Source of the DNA: Chitinophaga parva
GTDB lineage: Bacteria > Bacteroidota > Bacteroidia > Chitinophagales > Chitinophagaceae
Direction of reading: 5' to 3'
Assembly: GCF_003071345.1 (NCBI RefSeq)
Contig: NZ_QCYK01000003.1
Span: forward strand, 310,001 to 374,000
DNA: 64,000 nucleotides
Shown here: positions 49,493-58,654 of the stretch, one piece after another
Position numbering within the stretch: the first letter of the stretch is position 1
Layout: each line of letters begins with the position of its first letter
Made by a program: the position numbers and the translations under genes
The notes under the pieces: generated by a model
The model's input: only the letters and a program-made list of their open reading frames with translations
Told to the model about the DNA's origin: nothing
The model's database searches: none

Positions 49493-49535
49493 AAAGCGAA
49501 AGCCGCATCGGGATGATGCGGCTTTCGCTTTTATG
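49493..49535. terminator. Strong hairpin between repeat arms (locus C)
   Basis: AAAGCGAAAGCCGCATC (49493-49509) pairs perfectly over 17 bp with 49515-49531, loop GGGAT, followed by TTATG. It lies between convergent ribBA and tamB and can terminate both, with the repeat arms outside it. Confidence 0.85.
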
Positions 49536-49546
49536 CTTCGCGTCAA

Positions 49547-49581
49547 TGTACGTTGTACGTTGTACGCTGTACGTTGTACAA
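49547..49581. repeat. GTAC repeat cluster, right arm (locus C)
   Basis: Inverted partner of 49402-49436, ending two bases from the tamB stop. Together the arms and central hairpin could fold as one long stem in either transcript. Confidence 0.75.
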
Positions 49582-49583
49582 TT

Positions 49584-52500
49584 TTAATTCGGCGCCTTCT
49601 TTACATTAGCACTCGTATCTGCCAGGAAACGTTGCTTTTCTTTTAATACACGTATGGAGTCCTGCTCGCGGAGCTGGCGGCGGTTGTAGAAAAGCTCCCG
49701 GAAGCGGTTGTACTCGCGGATGTAGGAGAGGCCCAGGCCGGCTTTGGTGCGGTTGGCCAGGTAGTACACATCGTAATCGCTTTTACTGAAGGCGTTCACG
49801 CGGAAACGGCCGTCCGCCGTGAGGAGGTATTCGAAGCGGAAGTCGCCGGCAAAGCGGTTGGACTGGGCCGCGGTAGCGGTTTTGCCCCAATCATAGTCGC
49901 CGCCCAGGTACAGACGGAAGCGGTTGTTGAATAAGTTGCTGCTGATGCCTGCGCTCACTTCGTTGCGGTCGTTGTTGGAATTATCCACGTTGGTAACGTT
50001 GTAGGCGCGGTAGTTCAGGTTCAGGTTGAAGCCATTGCTCTTGGTGAGGTTTGCGGTGATGTTATTGAGGATGGCGCTGGCCTGGGCAGAGAGTGCCTGG
50101 CCCACGCTGTTCTTGCCGGTTACGCCCACGTTCACCGCGGAGGCCACGCCGGTGCCGGATTCTTCGGGGATGAACTGGTTGGCCAGCAGCAGGCCATACA
50201 TCTGGAGCAGGGCTTTGTTCTGGTCCCGGTTTATTTCGGCCAGCTTGGCGGCTACGCCACTTTCGTAAGACACGCTGCCTACGTCCGGCAGCAGGATCTG
50301 ATAGCCGATATCCGGCTGCATCAGCTCCCCGTGCAGGGTGAGCACAATGTCTACTTTTTCCGTGCGGGTGGCCAGTTTATCCGTGCCGGCGGTACCGGGA
50401 ACGGAGAGGTTGTACAGGCTTACCTTGGGCAGGGAGTAGCGGGCGGTGATGTTCATCTTGGCCGCCTCGGGGTCCCCGTTCCAGGTGAGGGTACTGTTCT
50501 TCTCAATATCAAACTTCCAGCTGGCCAGGCGCTGGAACGTAAAGTTGTACGACCCGTTGTTGATCAGGTAATTCCCTTCTATTTTAAAGTCGCCGTCCAG
50601 GTTGGCGGTGATGGCCAGCTGGCCGGAGCCATTGGCAGAGATCACGTCGCCGGTGCTGGCGTCCAGGATCACATCTACCTGGGCGTCCGGATTAGCGGCT
50701 ACTTCCAGGCGGACATTCAGTTTTACGTTGTCCTGGTGGCGGGGTGGCTTCACGGTGTGGCCGTATTCACGGAAGGTGATGAAGTCGTATTTACCGATAT
50801 TCTTACTGTCCGACATGGGCAGGAAAATATGGGTGCCGGTCATGGGACGGTTCACCACGCGCAGTTGCAGGTCGTTGATAGGACCGGAGAAATATACTTT
50901 GCCGCTGGCGATTACATCGCCATAATAGAGATCATTATCATCCGCCTTCGTGTTGAGGAACACGAATTTATTGGTGCTGATGTCGAAGTCGAAATTCAGT
51001 TTATGAAAATGGTCGTGCGAGATGTAACCGTTGCCCTGGGCGGTATTGTTATTCTTATCGACCAGGGTGAATTTGCCAAACTCTATGAGGTTATCATCCA
51101 GGTTGATGTTCAGGTGCGGGATGCGGTATCTGGTGCCGATGTAGGGCACTTTTACACCAATGCTATCCACCGTAACCTGGCCGGTAACCGATGGCTGGTC
51201 CGTGGTACCGCCCACGCGCAATTGCCCATTGGCCACACCGGAAAGGTCCGTCACATAGTCGCTCACATACGGCTCCAACAGCGCCAGGGACGTGCCGTTG
51301 AGGTCTATGGAACCCTGCATTTTGTTGTGCAGCGCGGTGAGGCCGGCGGTGCCGTGGATGGCGAAATTGCGCAGCGGGTTGTCTGAGTGTACGTCTACCC
51401 CCAGTGATTCCTGGTCATGATCATAGTGCGCCTGCAGGTCCAGCTTCCCGATGGAGTCATTATCCACGCGGAACTGCTGTACGGTGAGGTTGGCATCCCC
51501 ATCCAGGTTGGACGACAATTCGCTGATCTCCAGGCTGCCGTTGGCCACGCCTTCAAAGCGGGTATGCAGTGCTTCCACGGGAATGGCGTCTGCCAGGTTC
51601 AGGTTTTCCACGTTGATGGTCACGCGGGCATCATCGGGATTGTATTCGTTGGTAGAAATGGTGATGTTCTGGTCATTGCGGGAAATGCGGAGGTTCTTGA
51701 TGGTCAGGAAGTGTTTGGACCAATAGATCTCATTGCCCGGTGTAATATTCCACTGGCGGTCGTTGTAGGTGAAATTGCTGTTCAGGAAGTTGATATGGGC
51801 GCCTCCCTGCGTGGTGATCACCTTGGCATAAAAACCATCCATGTTGCTGCTGTCTGTGGCATTGAGATCCACTTTGAGGTAGGAGGTGTCCTGCCGTGAG
51901 TTGACCAGGATCAGCGGGTGTTGGAACAGGACCTGGTCCTTGTTGAGCACCTCGCCCATGCTGGTGCTCACGTTGATATGATTGAGGTCACCGGCGCTGC
52001 GCAGGTGCAGTTCTTTTACGCCATAGTTATCATAACTGGCGCTGGGCACCATTACCTCCAGTTTTACGTTGCCGCTGTTTTCCGTATTGAGTGTACCTGC
52101 AATGGTGGTGCCATTGAAGCCGTGGATGTGGGAGTCAAAGGCGCGGATCAGTTTTTCCACCTGGCCAAATTCAAAGGCGAAGTTGAAGTCCTGGTGTATT
52201 TCCGTGATCTCCGGCTCCAGGAAGAAGTTGGGATAATATTTATACAGCAACATCTGGAAGGTCTGCGGCAGCTGGCGCAGGCTGTAGTTGCCCTTGATGA
52301 AGCCGTTCACCTCGTTGCCTTTCATGCTGAGCATCTTCACGTTATTGCTGTCGCGCGAGGTGCGGACAGACAGGGAGTCAAACTCCACGCGGGTCTTGTT
52401 CTTGAACAACGACACATCGTACACGCGGGCCGTTCCCTCAAAATCATCAATATTGCCCCCGGCAAAATCCAGGGCTACGTGGGCCTGCAGCGTAATGGAG

Positions 52501-54344
52501 TCCTGGGTAAGGTGGAGGGCTTTGAGATCGCTTTTGCGGATGTCTGAATTAAAATTGAAGAGGGGCAGTTTGCCGTTAAAGTCGATGGTGCCGGCAAAGT
52601 CCATGTCCAGGTTAGGGTCATGCACGGTAACGGAGCCATTGAAGAATTTGCGGTTCAGTTCCCCCTTGGTGCTCAGGTCGTGGTAGGTATAATCAAAGAG
52701 CGTAATGCTTTGTATATCCGCTTCCACGGTGGATTTCAGCGTATTGAAGTTAAAGCCGTTGCCATTTACCTTGGCATCCATGGTCACCGCATCCAGGTTG
52801 GGAATATCCAGGAGGGCGCCCAGGTTAAAGTTATCCGTGCTGATGTTACCGGAGTACAGGGGTACATCGCCGGCGGTCTTGAAGTTGATATCGGAATTGA
52901 AATTTCCCAGGTTGGTATTGAATTTCCCGTAGGCTACGAAGTCGTTGAAGAACCCGGTGTAACTACCTGTGAAGGCCAGGCTGGTAATGCGTTCCAGGCG
53001 GAGGTTATCCACGCCTTTGAGATCGGGTGCATAGTTCATGATGTCTGTGCCATTGGTGGTGAGCTGTGACACCTGGGCGTCGATGAACGATTCATCCACT
53101 TCCGGCAGGCCACGCAGTTCCACGCTGGCTTTGAGGTGGGTGGGGCCGGATTCTATGTCCAGGTTCTTGCCGGAAAGATTTGCCACCGGGCCATGTACAT
53201 CCCCGTTTACGCGGAATTCCTTTTTCCAGCTACCCAGCACCGGGGCAAAGTACGCAATATCGTCTGAGTGAATGTGTGCATCGCGGAAGGTGGCCTTCAT
53301 GATCACGGAGTCCACGTAGTAGCTCATATCGTCCAGGCTATTGTACTGCATGGTATAATAGTCGCGGATGCGGCTGCGGTTGGTCTGCAGGTCCAGGTGT
53401 TTGAACTCCATTTCCGTGGGCGACATTTTCCAGCGGCAGGTGAGCTTCTTCACTTCAAAGCCACTGCGCTCCCTGGTTTCCAGCTTCAGGTCTGCCAGGA
53501 TGCTGTCTTTCACCACTTCGCCATTGGTGAGCGACAGGTTGATGCTGTGAAAGCGGATATGGTTGGGCGCAAAATAATTATGGAGGATCTCCGAACTGTC
53601 TTCCAGGTTGTCCAGCCCAAAGAGGCCATCATTGACCTGGAGCGATTTGAGTACCACGCTCCAGTTGGCCTCGTTCCACCGCAGCGTGGGATGGGCGGGC
53701 TTGATGGTGGTATCGTTCAGGACGTGTTGTGGCGGAATGGTATCGTGCCGGCGCAGGGGAGAGGCCGGGTAGTCCGTGATGATGAAGCTGAACTTGTCCA
53801 GCAGTACCTGTTGCAGGTCCAGGTGGTGTTTGGCCAGGTCCAGGTCGCGGGCGTCTGCATAAATGCGGGCGGCGGCGATGTTCCAGTTTTCACCGGCCCA
53901 TTCATCGATCTGGTTTATGCGGATATTGCGGAGATTGAGGGTTTTGAAGTCGAGGTCCACACCACCGGTAGTGCTGGTGTCGGGATTGGGATTGGCAAAG
54001 GCGTCCAGCAGGAACTGGTAGTTCCAGTTCTTTTCTTTAGGGGTGCGGTGCAGGTAGATGAGGGCATCGTCCATGCCTACATACTTGATCACCGGCCGGT
54101 GCTGGAAAAAGAACCAGTCTGTGATGCGCACATTGAGGGACCCGGCGTAGATGAGGGTGTCGTGGTTGCGGTCTTCCAGCAGCACGCCTTCCAGTTTCAT
54201 GCGGTTAAACAGGGAAAAGTCCACGTTGCGGATCTGCACCTTGGTTTTGAGGCGGGTGGAGAGCCGGTCCGTGGCCTGTTTGACCAGGAAGTTCTGGACG
54301 GGGGAGAGGTTGATGAGAATGGCCACCATCACCAGTAAAGCCAC
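49584..54344 (-). CDS. TamB-like translocation and assembly / lipid-transport protein
   Basis: A 1586-residue inner-membrane-anchored periplasmic protein of the TamB family (AsmA-like), which spans the periplasm as a hydrophobic groove and supports outer-membrane lipid and protein delivery. The N-terminal helix is MALLVMVAILINLSPVQNFL, followed by ATDRLSTRLKTKVQIRNVDF, typical of the family. Long beta-repeat text follows. The C-terminal DUF490 domain spans about 1150-1500 (NGNGYISHDHFHKLNFDFDI, GSYNFTFQRLASWKFDIEKN and YQILLPDVGSVSYESGV). The annotated start is a GTG at 54344. The open frame continues upstream as LRKFRKISRIVLLSI, which would complete a basic region plus anchor, but has no ATG, so a rarer start (for example CTG near 54392) is possible. 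No TamA gene is next to it. The neighbouring TraB gene is not coupled. Confidence 0.9.
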   Translation of the reverse strand: MALLVMVAILINLSPVQNFLVKQATDRLSTRLKTKVQIRNVDFSLFNRMKLEGVLLEDRNHDTLIYAGSLNVRITDWFFFQHRPVIKYVGMDDALIYLHRTPKEKNWNYQFLLDAFANPNPDTSTTGGVDLDFKTLNLRNIRINQIDEWAGENWNIAAARIYADARDLDLAKHHLDLQQVLLDKFSFIITDYPASPLRRHDTIPPQHVLNDTTIKPAHPTLRWNEANWSVVLKSLQVNDGLFGLDNLEDSSEILHNYFAPNHIRFHSINLSLTNGEVVKDSILADLKLETRERSGFEVKKLTCRWKMSPTEMEFKHLDLQTNRSRIRDYYTMQYNSLDDMSYYVDSVIMKATFRDAHIHSDDIAYFAPVLGSWKKEFRVNGDVHGPVANLSGKNLDIESGPTHLKASVELRGLPEVDESFIDAQVSQLTTNGTDIMNYAPDLKGVDNLRLERITSLAFTGSYTGFFNDFVAYGKFNTNLGNFNSDINFKTAGDVPLYSGNISTDNFNLGALLDIPNLDAVTMDAKVNGNGFNFNTLKSTVEADIQSITLFDYTYHDLSTKGELNRKFFNGSVTVHDPNLDMDFAGTIDFNGKLPLFNFNSDIRKSDLKALHLTQDSITLQAHVALDFAGGNIDDFEGTARVYDVSLFKNKTRVEFDSLSVRTSRDSNNVKMLSMKGNEVNGFIKGNYSLRQLPQTFQMLLYKYYPNFFLEPEITEIHQDFNFAFEFGQVEKLIRAFDSHIHGFNGTTIAGTLNTENSGNVKLEVMVPSASYDNYGVKELHLRSAGDLNHINVSTSMGEVLNKDQVLFQHPLILVNSRQDTSYLKVDLNATDSSNMDGFYAKVITTQGGAHINFLNSNFTYNDRQWNITPGNEIYWSKHFLTIKNLRISRNDQNITISTNEYNPDDARVTINVENLNLADAIPVEALHTRFEGVANGSLEISELSSNLDGDANLTVQQFRVDNDSIGKLDLQAHYDHDQESLGVDVHSDNPLRNFAIHGTAGLTALHNKMQGSIDLNGTSLALLEPYVSDYVTDLSGVANGQLRVGGTTDQPSVTGQVTVDSIGVKVPYIGTRYRIPHLNINLDDNLIEFGKFTLVDKNNNTAQGNGYISHDHFHKLNFDFDISTNKFVFLNTKADDNDLYYGDVIASGKVYFSGPINDLQLRVVNRPMTGTHIFLPMSDSKNIGKYDFITFREYGHTVKPPRHQDNVKLNVRLEVAANPDAQVDVILDASTGDVISANGSGQLAITANLDGDFKIEGNYLINNGSYNFTFQRLASWKFDIEKNSTLTWNGDPEAAKMNITARYSLPKVSLYNLSVPGTAGTDKLATRTEKVDIVLTLHGELMQPDIGYQILLPDVGSVSYESGVAAKLAEINRDQNKALLQMYGLLLANQFIPEESGTGVASAVNVGVTGKNSVGQALSAQASAILNNITANLTKSNGFNLNLNYRAYNVTNVDNSNNDRNEVSAGISSNLFNNRFRLYLGGDYDWGKTATAAQSNRFAGDFRFEYLLTADGRFRVNAFSKSDYDVYYLANRTKAGLGLSYIREYNRFRELFYNRRQLREQDSIRVLKEKQRFLADTSANVKKAPN

Positions 54345-54560
54345 GATGCTTAACAGGACGATCCTCGATATTTTACGAAATTTTCTCAGTGCTGATGGGT
54401 TTAGTTGGCAAAGATCAGTTTTCAGGGGGCAAATCCCAAATGAAATACCGGTTACTGCGGTGAAACGCCGGGAGGGGATAGTATATTTTAAGAGGGCGGA
54501 TCTGGTGTGGGCAGGGGCGGCCTTGCCCCGGCAGGCCGGTGGTGTATTCCCCCAGCGTGG

Positions 54561-55424
54561 TTACCGGACCGGCGTTAATGTATAACCTGCTTTGCGCAGT
54601 AATAACAGCAGCCCGTCTTCCGTGGCCAGGTGCAAGGCGCCGCAGGCAATGAACACCGGCCTTTCATGGATGGCCTTTTCTATTACGGGCATCCAGTTTT
54701 GATTACGTTTTACGGTCAGGTATTTGGTTTCCTTTGCATCGATCTCGTTTTCCAGCGCGGCCGCTACCAGGGAGTCCATGCGCTGGTGGAGGTAAGCCTC
54801 CCGCATGCGGCGGATCTCATCACGTGCCAGGTCCATATCGCTCACGGTACGCATAAAACTTTGCACCTGGATACTGTCCGGCACTTCATCTATGCTGGCC
54901 ATTTCTGCGGCTACGGTTTCCAGGCCCAGTACCGGGTGGCCCAGCTTTTTGGCGGCCAGCATGAGGTCTGTTTCCAGGCTGGATTGGGGAGAGCAGGGCA
55001 GCATTTTGGAGATCAGCATGGCGGAGGGCAGGAATAATTTGAATTGCGACAGCAGTTGTTCCAGGTCGGTATGCAGGCTGTCGCGGAAGTAGGCGGCGGC
55101 CAGGGCCAGGTCGGCCGGCCTGAATTTATCTTTGATCGTTTCCCCGTCCTTCAGTTTCAGGGCCTGTATCAGGTCTGCCTGCATGTTGGGGTCGTCCATT
55201 TTTATTTCCAGGTAGAGGGCCTCCGTATTTTTCAATGCATCCAGTTGGGCTGGTGTGAAGGGGGCATCGCCTTTGCACAGCACGTGCATGGTGCCCATGA
55301 GGTAAGAAGGTTGTTGGAGGCCGTGACCACTGATCTTCCAGAACATGGCATTGTCGCCGGTTTGGGCAAGAGCGGACAAGAGGGGACAGGTTAACAGCAG
55401 CAGGGCACAGCAGAAACGCTTCAT
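54561..55424 (-). CDS. TraB/GumN family protein
   Basis: A 287-residue secreted protein with signal peptide MKRFCCALLLLTCPLLSALA. It belongs to the TraB/GumN family, whose fold relates to the Tiki/PrgY metalloproteases and shows two G-x-x-H motifs: YLMGTMHVLCKGD near residue 43 and ACGALHLATEDGLLLLLRK near 262. A conserved middle segment GLETVAAEMASIDEVPDSIQ is also present. Function is not established; a peptidase or heme-related role has been proposed for relatives. It has a hairpin on its 5' side that ends the upstream lipoprotein gene, so it is transcribed separately. Confidence 0.88.
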   Translation of the reverse strand: MKRFCCALLLLTCPLLSALAQTGDNAMFWKISGHGLQQPSYLMGTMHVLCKGDAPFTPAQLDALKNTEALYLEIKMDDPNMQADLIQALKLKDGETIKDKFRPADLALAAAYFRDSLHTDLEQLLSQFKLFLPSAMLISKMLPCSPQSSLETDLMLAAKKLGHPVLGLETVAAEMASIDEVPDSIQVQSFMRTVSDMDLARDEIRRMREAYLHQRMDSLVAAALENEIDAKETKYLTVKRNQNWMPVIEKAIHERPVFIACGALHLATEDGLLLLLRKAGYTLTPVR

Positions 55425-55442
55425 AATGGCGGGTTGAGGTCA

Positions 55443-55471
55443 AAGAAAAGCTCCCCGCGGCGCAGGGAGCG
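55443..55471 (-). terminator. Terminator of the 141-residue lipoprotein gene
   Basis: GCTCCC (55450-55455) pairs with GGGAGC (55465-55470) around a GC loop; on the minus strand TTTTCTTTG follows. It lies 12 bases past the stop at 55483. Confidence 0.7.
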
Positions 55472-55482
55472 TATATGATAAA

Positions 55483-55908
55483 TTAATGATCTGATCTTTT
55501 GCACAACAGGATGAACTTATAGTCTTCCCCTTGCACTTCCATATCAAAATGGTCTGCATCCAGGCGGGTGATGGTGACCAGGTGCTCCGATTTGCGGGAG
55601 CCGTCGTTGCCGGTCACGGAGATCACCTTGCCCCCGCTCAGCAGCTGGTAGCGGCCGGAGTCGGGCTTATCACCGATGGTGGCGATGAACAGGTTATGGT
55701 CCAGGAACTGGTAGTAGGCATTGCTGTAGTAGCCGCTTTTAAATTCCTTGGCCTGGTTTATCTGGGTGATGTTGTAGGAATCTTCCGGCGGCACCTGCAC
55801 ATCGTATACTCTCCATATTTTGTGTTGCAGCAGTTGCTCTGTGCTGCCGCTGCAGGCGGTGAGCAGCAGGGTGGCGCAGCAGGCCAGCAGGAGCCGGTAT
55901 TGCTTCAT
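55483..55908 (-). CDS. Small hypothetical lipoprotein
   Basis: A 141-residue lipoprotein that I do not recognise. The signal MKQYRLLLACCATLLLTACS has the lipidated Cys near residue 19. The mature part begins with Ser/Gly and is beta-rich: HKIWRVYDVQVPPEDSYNIT, NAYYQFLDHNLFIATIGDKP, DSGRYQLLSGGKVISVTG and MEVQGEDYKFILLCKRSD. The pattern, especially the strand ending KFILLCK, resembles the lipocalin-like or DUF4923-type lipoproteins of Bacteroidota, but I cannot place it firmly. It lies 28 bases from the DinB-like gene upstream on the same strand and may be cotranscribed with it. Confidence 0.75.
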   Translation of the reverse strand: MKQYRLLLACCATLLLTACSGSTEQLLQHKIWRVYDVQVPPEDSYNITQINQAKEFKSGYYSNAYYQFLDHNLFIATIGDKPDSGRYQLLSGGKVISVTGNDGSRKSEHLVTITRLDADHFDMEVQGEDYKFILLCKRSDH

Positions 55909-55936
55909 TCGTTGGGATGTTTTGGCGGTAAATATA

Positions 55937-56488
55937 TTACTTATTTTTTTGCGCCATCCACTCGTTGAATGCCTGGGAGCTGCCGTCGCCTTTGGGAATA
56001 GAAAGGCTTTGCCAGGAGGTACCGGCCAGCATTTTGCCCAGGTACACGATCTGGCCTACGTGATAGGGATAGTGGGCCAGCTGACGGTTCAATGCATCCA
56101 CCACAGTATGCGGCTCCTGGCGGATGTATACCGTCTTTTCGAAATCGCCCGGCTGCAGGGCTTCAATGGCCTGCAGGAGGCAGTTCCAGCCTTTTTCCCA
56201 CAGTGCTATCATGTCTGCTTTGCTGATCGCCGTGTCGTCTTTGAACTCCGCGTCCCGCTCGCGCCAGGGCTTTTCACCATCGGTGGTCAGGAAATCAGTG
56301 AAGCGCGACAGCATATTGCCAGCTATATGTTTTACGATGATGTAAATGCTATTGGGCTCACCGAGCGGCTGCCAGTGGATGTGGGCTTCGTCCAGTTGGG
56401 CAAAGGTGCGCTCACCCAGTGTTTTGTAAGTGAGCAGGCGTTTGGTAAGGCTTTGTTTGTAAAGCGTAGCGAGGTTAGATTGTTCCAT
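55937..56488 (-). CDS. DinB-like / DUF1572 family protein
   Basis: A 183-residue cytosolic protein of the DinB four-helix fold (DUF1572 subgroup). The metal-binding histidines are probably those in SIYIIVKHIAGNMLSRF (near residue 53) and HYPYHVGQIVYLGKMLAG (near residues 138 and 142). The helix opening LYKQSLTKRLLTYKTLGERT is also typical. DinB-like proteins include bacillithiol and mycothiol S-transferases, but this subgroup has no fixed reaction. It begins near the end of the gamma-glutamyltransferase, on the same strand, with a gap of 139 bases. A thiol-related link to the gamma-glutamyltransferase is inference. Confidence 0.85.
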   Translation of the reverse strand: MEQSNLATLYKQSLTKRLLTYKTLGERTFAQLDEAHIHWQPLGEPNSIYIIVKHIAGNMLSRFTDFLTTDGEKPWRERDAEFKDDTAISKADMIALWEKGWNCLLQAIEALQPGDFEKTVYIRQEPHTVVDALNRQLAHYPYHVGQIVYLGKMLAGTSWQSLSIPKGDGSSQAFNEWMAQKNK

Positions 56489-56627
56489 GGCGGTGGAAGT
56501 TAGTTATTGTTTGTTAATTGTGATGGCAGGTTGTTGTAATGACGTGATAAATTTAACCGCCTTCCCGGTTACTAAAATTGATATTTATCAGTTTAGCCAG
56601 TCCATCCATAACGGTTCACCTGCACAG

Positions 56628-58367
56628 TTAGTATCCCGCTGCGGCGTCGTCCCCCCGGTGGTCGCCCACGGCGGTGAGGGTCCCGTCTGCATTGGCCAGG
56701 ATGGCTTCCGTGCGGCCTATCTGGGAGATAGGTAACAGGTGGTAACCCATGGCTTTGAGGGCGAGACGGGTACTGTCGGGGAAGCCTTTTTCCAGGTCCA
56801 CCTCGTCCGGCAGCCACTGGTGATGGAATTTCGGAGCATTCACCGCTTTGTCCAAAGGCAGGTGGAAATCCAATACGTTCACGATGGTCTGGAATACGGA
56901 TGTGATGATGGTAGAGCCGCCAGGGGTGCCAGTTACAAGGTAAGGCTGGTCGTTTTTGAGCACAATGGTGGGGGTCATGGAGCTGAGCATGCGTTTGCGC
57001 GGTGCAATGGCATTGGCCGCGGTGCCCACCAGTCCAAACATATTGGGGGTGCCGGGCTTGGCGCTGAAATCATCCATTTCATCATTGAGGAAAAAGCCGG
57101 CGCCTTCCACCACCACGCGGCTGCCGTAGCCGTTGTTGAGGGTAGTGGTCACGCTTACGGCGTTGCCATGGGCGTCCATTACACAGAGGTGGGTGGTTTG
57201 CATGCTTTCATGACCGGGGGCGCCGGCTTTTACCAGCTGGCTGTTGCCCGCTTTAGTACTGTCGTAATCCTGCATGCGGCTGGCCAGGTAAGCGGGGCTG
57301 GTGAGCTGGGCTACGGGCACCTGCACAAAATCCGGGTCGCCGAGAAATTCAGCACGGTCAGCGTAGGCGCGGCGTTCTGCTTCAATCATCAGCTGGGTGC
57401 TTTTTAAAGATTGAAAGCCCCAGGCAGACAGCGGGTATTTCTCCACCATGCCCAGCATTTGTTGTATACCAATGCCGCCGCTGGAGGGCAAGGGCATGGT
57501 AAGGATCGTATAGCCGTGGTAGTTAAACATGACCGGGGCTCTTTCCACGGCTTTGTATTGTTTAAGATCTGCCAGTGAAATGATGCCGTTGCCTTTTTGC
57601 ATGGTGGCTACCAGGCGTTGGGCGGTTTCTCCTTCATAGAACCCGGCGGTCCCTTTGTCGCGGATGAGGCGCAGGGTGTGGGCCAGGTCTTTTTGTATCA
57701 AGGTATCACCGGCTTTCCAGGGAGTGTTTTTGGTGAAAGCGGTGGGATAGGGATTGAGGCGGCGGAAATCTTTGGCGGCGGCGTTGAGGTCGCGCGCTTC
57801 CAGTTCTGTGATGGCAAAGCCTTTTTCTGCCAGTTCAATGGCGGGAGCGATGAGCGTTGCAAACGGCAGTTTGCCGTAGCGGTGGGCTGCAAAGAGCCCG
57901 GCTACGGTGCCGGGCACGCCGCTGGCCATGCCGCCGTAGAGGCTGAGGGTGGAGATGGCGTTGCCAGCGCTATCCAGGTACATATCGCGGGAGGCCTTGC
58001 TGGGCGCGGCTTCGCGGTAGTCGATGCTGATGTTTGTAAGTGTGGATCTTCTGGAGGGGCGGCCCTTTTTTTCGGGGACGGGTGTGTTTAAATGTGCTAC
58101 CAGGAAGCCACCACCGCCAATGTTGCCAGCGGCGGGGTATACAACGGCCAGGGCCAGTTGTGTGGCGATGGCGGCGTCTATAGCGTTGCCACCTTGGCGG
58201 AGAATGCGCAGGCCGGCACTGGCGGCGAGGGGGTGGGCGCATACCACGGCGGCTTTTTGCGCGGTGATTTGTTTTTGTAGGGTGTAGTGGAATGGGTTTG
58301 TGGACTGGGCTAGGGTGGTGGATGCGCAGAGCAGGGTGGTGAGGAGGCAGTATGTTGTCCGGATCAT
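56628..58367 (-). CDS. ggt: Gamma-glutamyltransferase
   Basis: A 579-residue periplasmic enzyme that cleaves gamma-glutamyl bonds, mainly of glutathione, and transfers the glutamyl group. The signal peptide is MIRTTYCLLTTLLCASTTLA. The large subunit opens with KAAVVCAHPLAASAGLRILR and GGNAIDAAIATQLALAVVYP, then GNIGGGGFLV. Autocleavage should occur before the nucleophile Thr at about 391 in SMQTTHLCVMD. The small subunit has NAVSVTTTLNNGYGSRVVV, GFFLNDEMDDF and GTPGGSTIITSVFQ, all diagnostic. The gene is followed by the DinB-like gene with a 139-base gap. Confidence 0.96.
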   Translation of the reverse strand: MIRTTYCLLTTLLCASTTLAQSTNPFHYTLQKQITAQKAAVVCAHPLAASAGLRILRQGGNAIDAAIATQLALAVVYPAAGNIGGGGFLVAHLNTPVPEKKGRPSRRSTLTNISIDYREAAPSKASRDMYLDSAGNAISTLSLYGGMASGVPGTVAGLFAAHRYGKLPFATLIAPAIELAEKGFAITELEARDLNAAAKDFRRLNPYPTAFTKNTPWKAGDTLIQKDLAHTLRLIRDKGTAGFYEGETAQRLVATMQKGNGIISLADLKQYKAVERAPVMFNYHGYTILTMPLPSSGGIGIQQMLGMVEKYPLSAWGFQSLKSTQLMIEAERRAYADRAEFLGDPDFVQVPVAQLTSPAYLASRMQDYDSTKAGNSQLVKAGAPGHESMQTTHLCVMDAHGNAVSVTTTLNNGYGSRVVVEGAGFFLNDEMDDFSAKPGTPNMFGLVGTAANAIAPRKRMLSSMTPTIVLKNDQPYLVTGTPGGSTIITSVFQTIVNVLDFHLPLDKAVNAPKFHHQWLPDEVDLEKGFPDSTRLALKAMGYHLLPISQIGRTEAILANADGTLTAVGDHRGDDAAAGY

Positions 58368-58396
58368 AGGATGTAGTTATTGATTATTGAAGCGGC

Positions 58397-58558
58397 TTAC
58401 AACTCCGGTTGTAAAATGTATTTGCCGGAATGTTTAATAACATTGAATATTGTTTCAAAATAAGTGTTCACACGTTTGTGGTAAATAGTGGCTTCATTGG
58501 GCGCCCTGGAGAAAACAGCAAACACCATTCCAGGAGGAAATCCCATCTGCATCAGCAT
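58397..58558 (-). CDS. Candidate small protein or C-terminal gene remnant
   Basis: A 53-codon open frame from the ATG at 58558 to the stop at 58397 reads like true protein: MLMQMGFPPGMVFAVFSRAP, then NEATIYHKRVNTYFETIFNV, then IKHSGKYILQPEL. The frame is open only two codons above the preceding residues PILWNVDG before a TAA, so it may be either a tiny gene or the last part of a lost larger gene. There is no ribosome site or promoter I can point to. It ends 30 bases before the gamma-glutamyltransferase start on the same strand. No family assigned. Confidence 0.35.
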   Translation of the reverse strand: MLMQMGFPPGMVFAVFSRAPNEATIYHKRVNTYFETIFNVIKHSGKYILQPEL

Positions 58559-58622
58559 CCCATCAACGTTCCAAAGAATTGGAAATTAACAAAGAATGTT
58601 AATAATTAAATTATCAAAACCA

Positions 58623-58654
58623 TTGTTTTTTTGAAATTTCTAACGTTATCTTTG
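58623..58654 (+). promoter_or_regulatory. Promoter candidate for the 58982 gene cluster
   Basis: TTG (58623-58625), 21 bases, TATCTTTG (58647-58654) fit the TTTG/TAnnTTTG pattern. It would give a leader of about 320 bases before the first gene. A nine-codon open frame (ATG at 58661) begins just after it. Confidence 0.45.
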
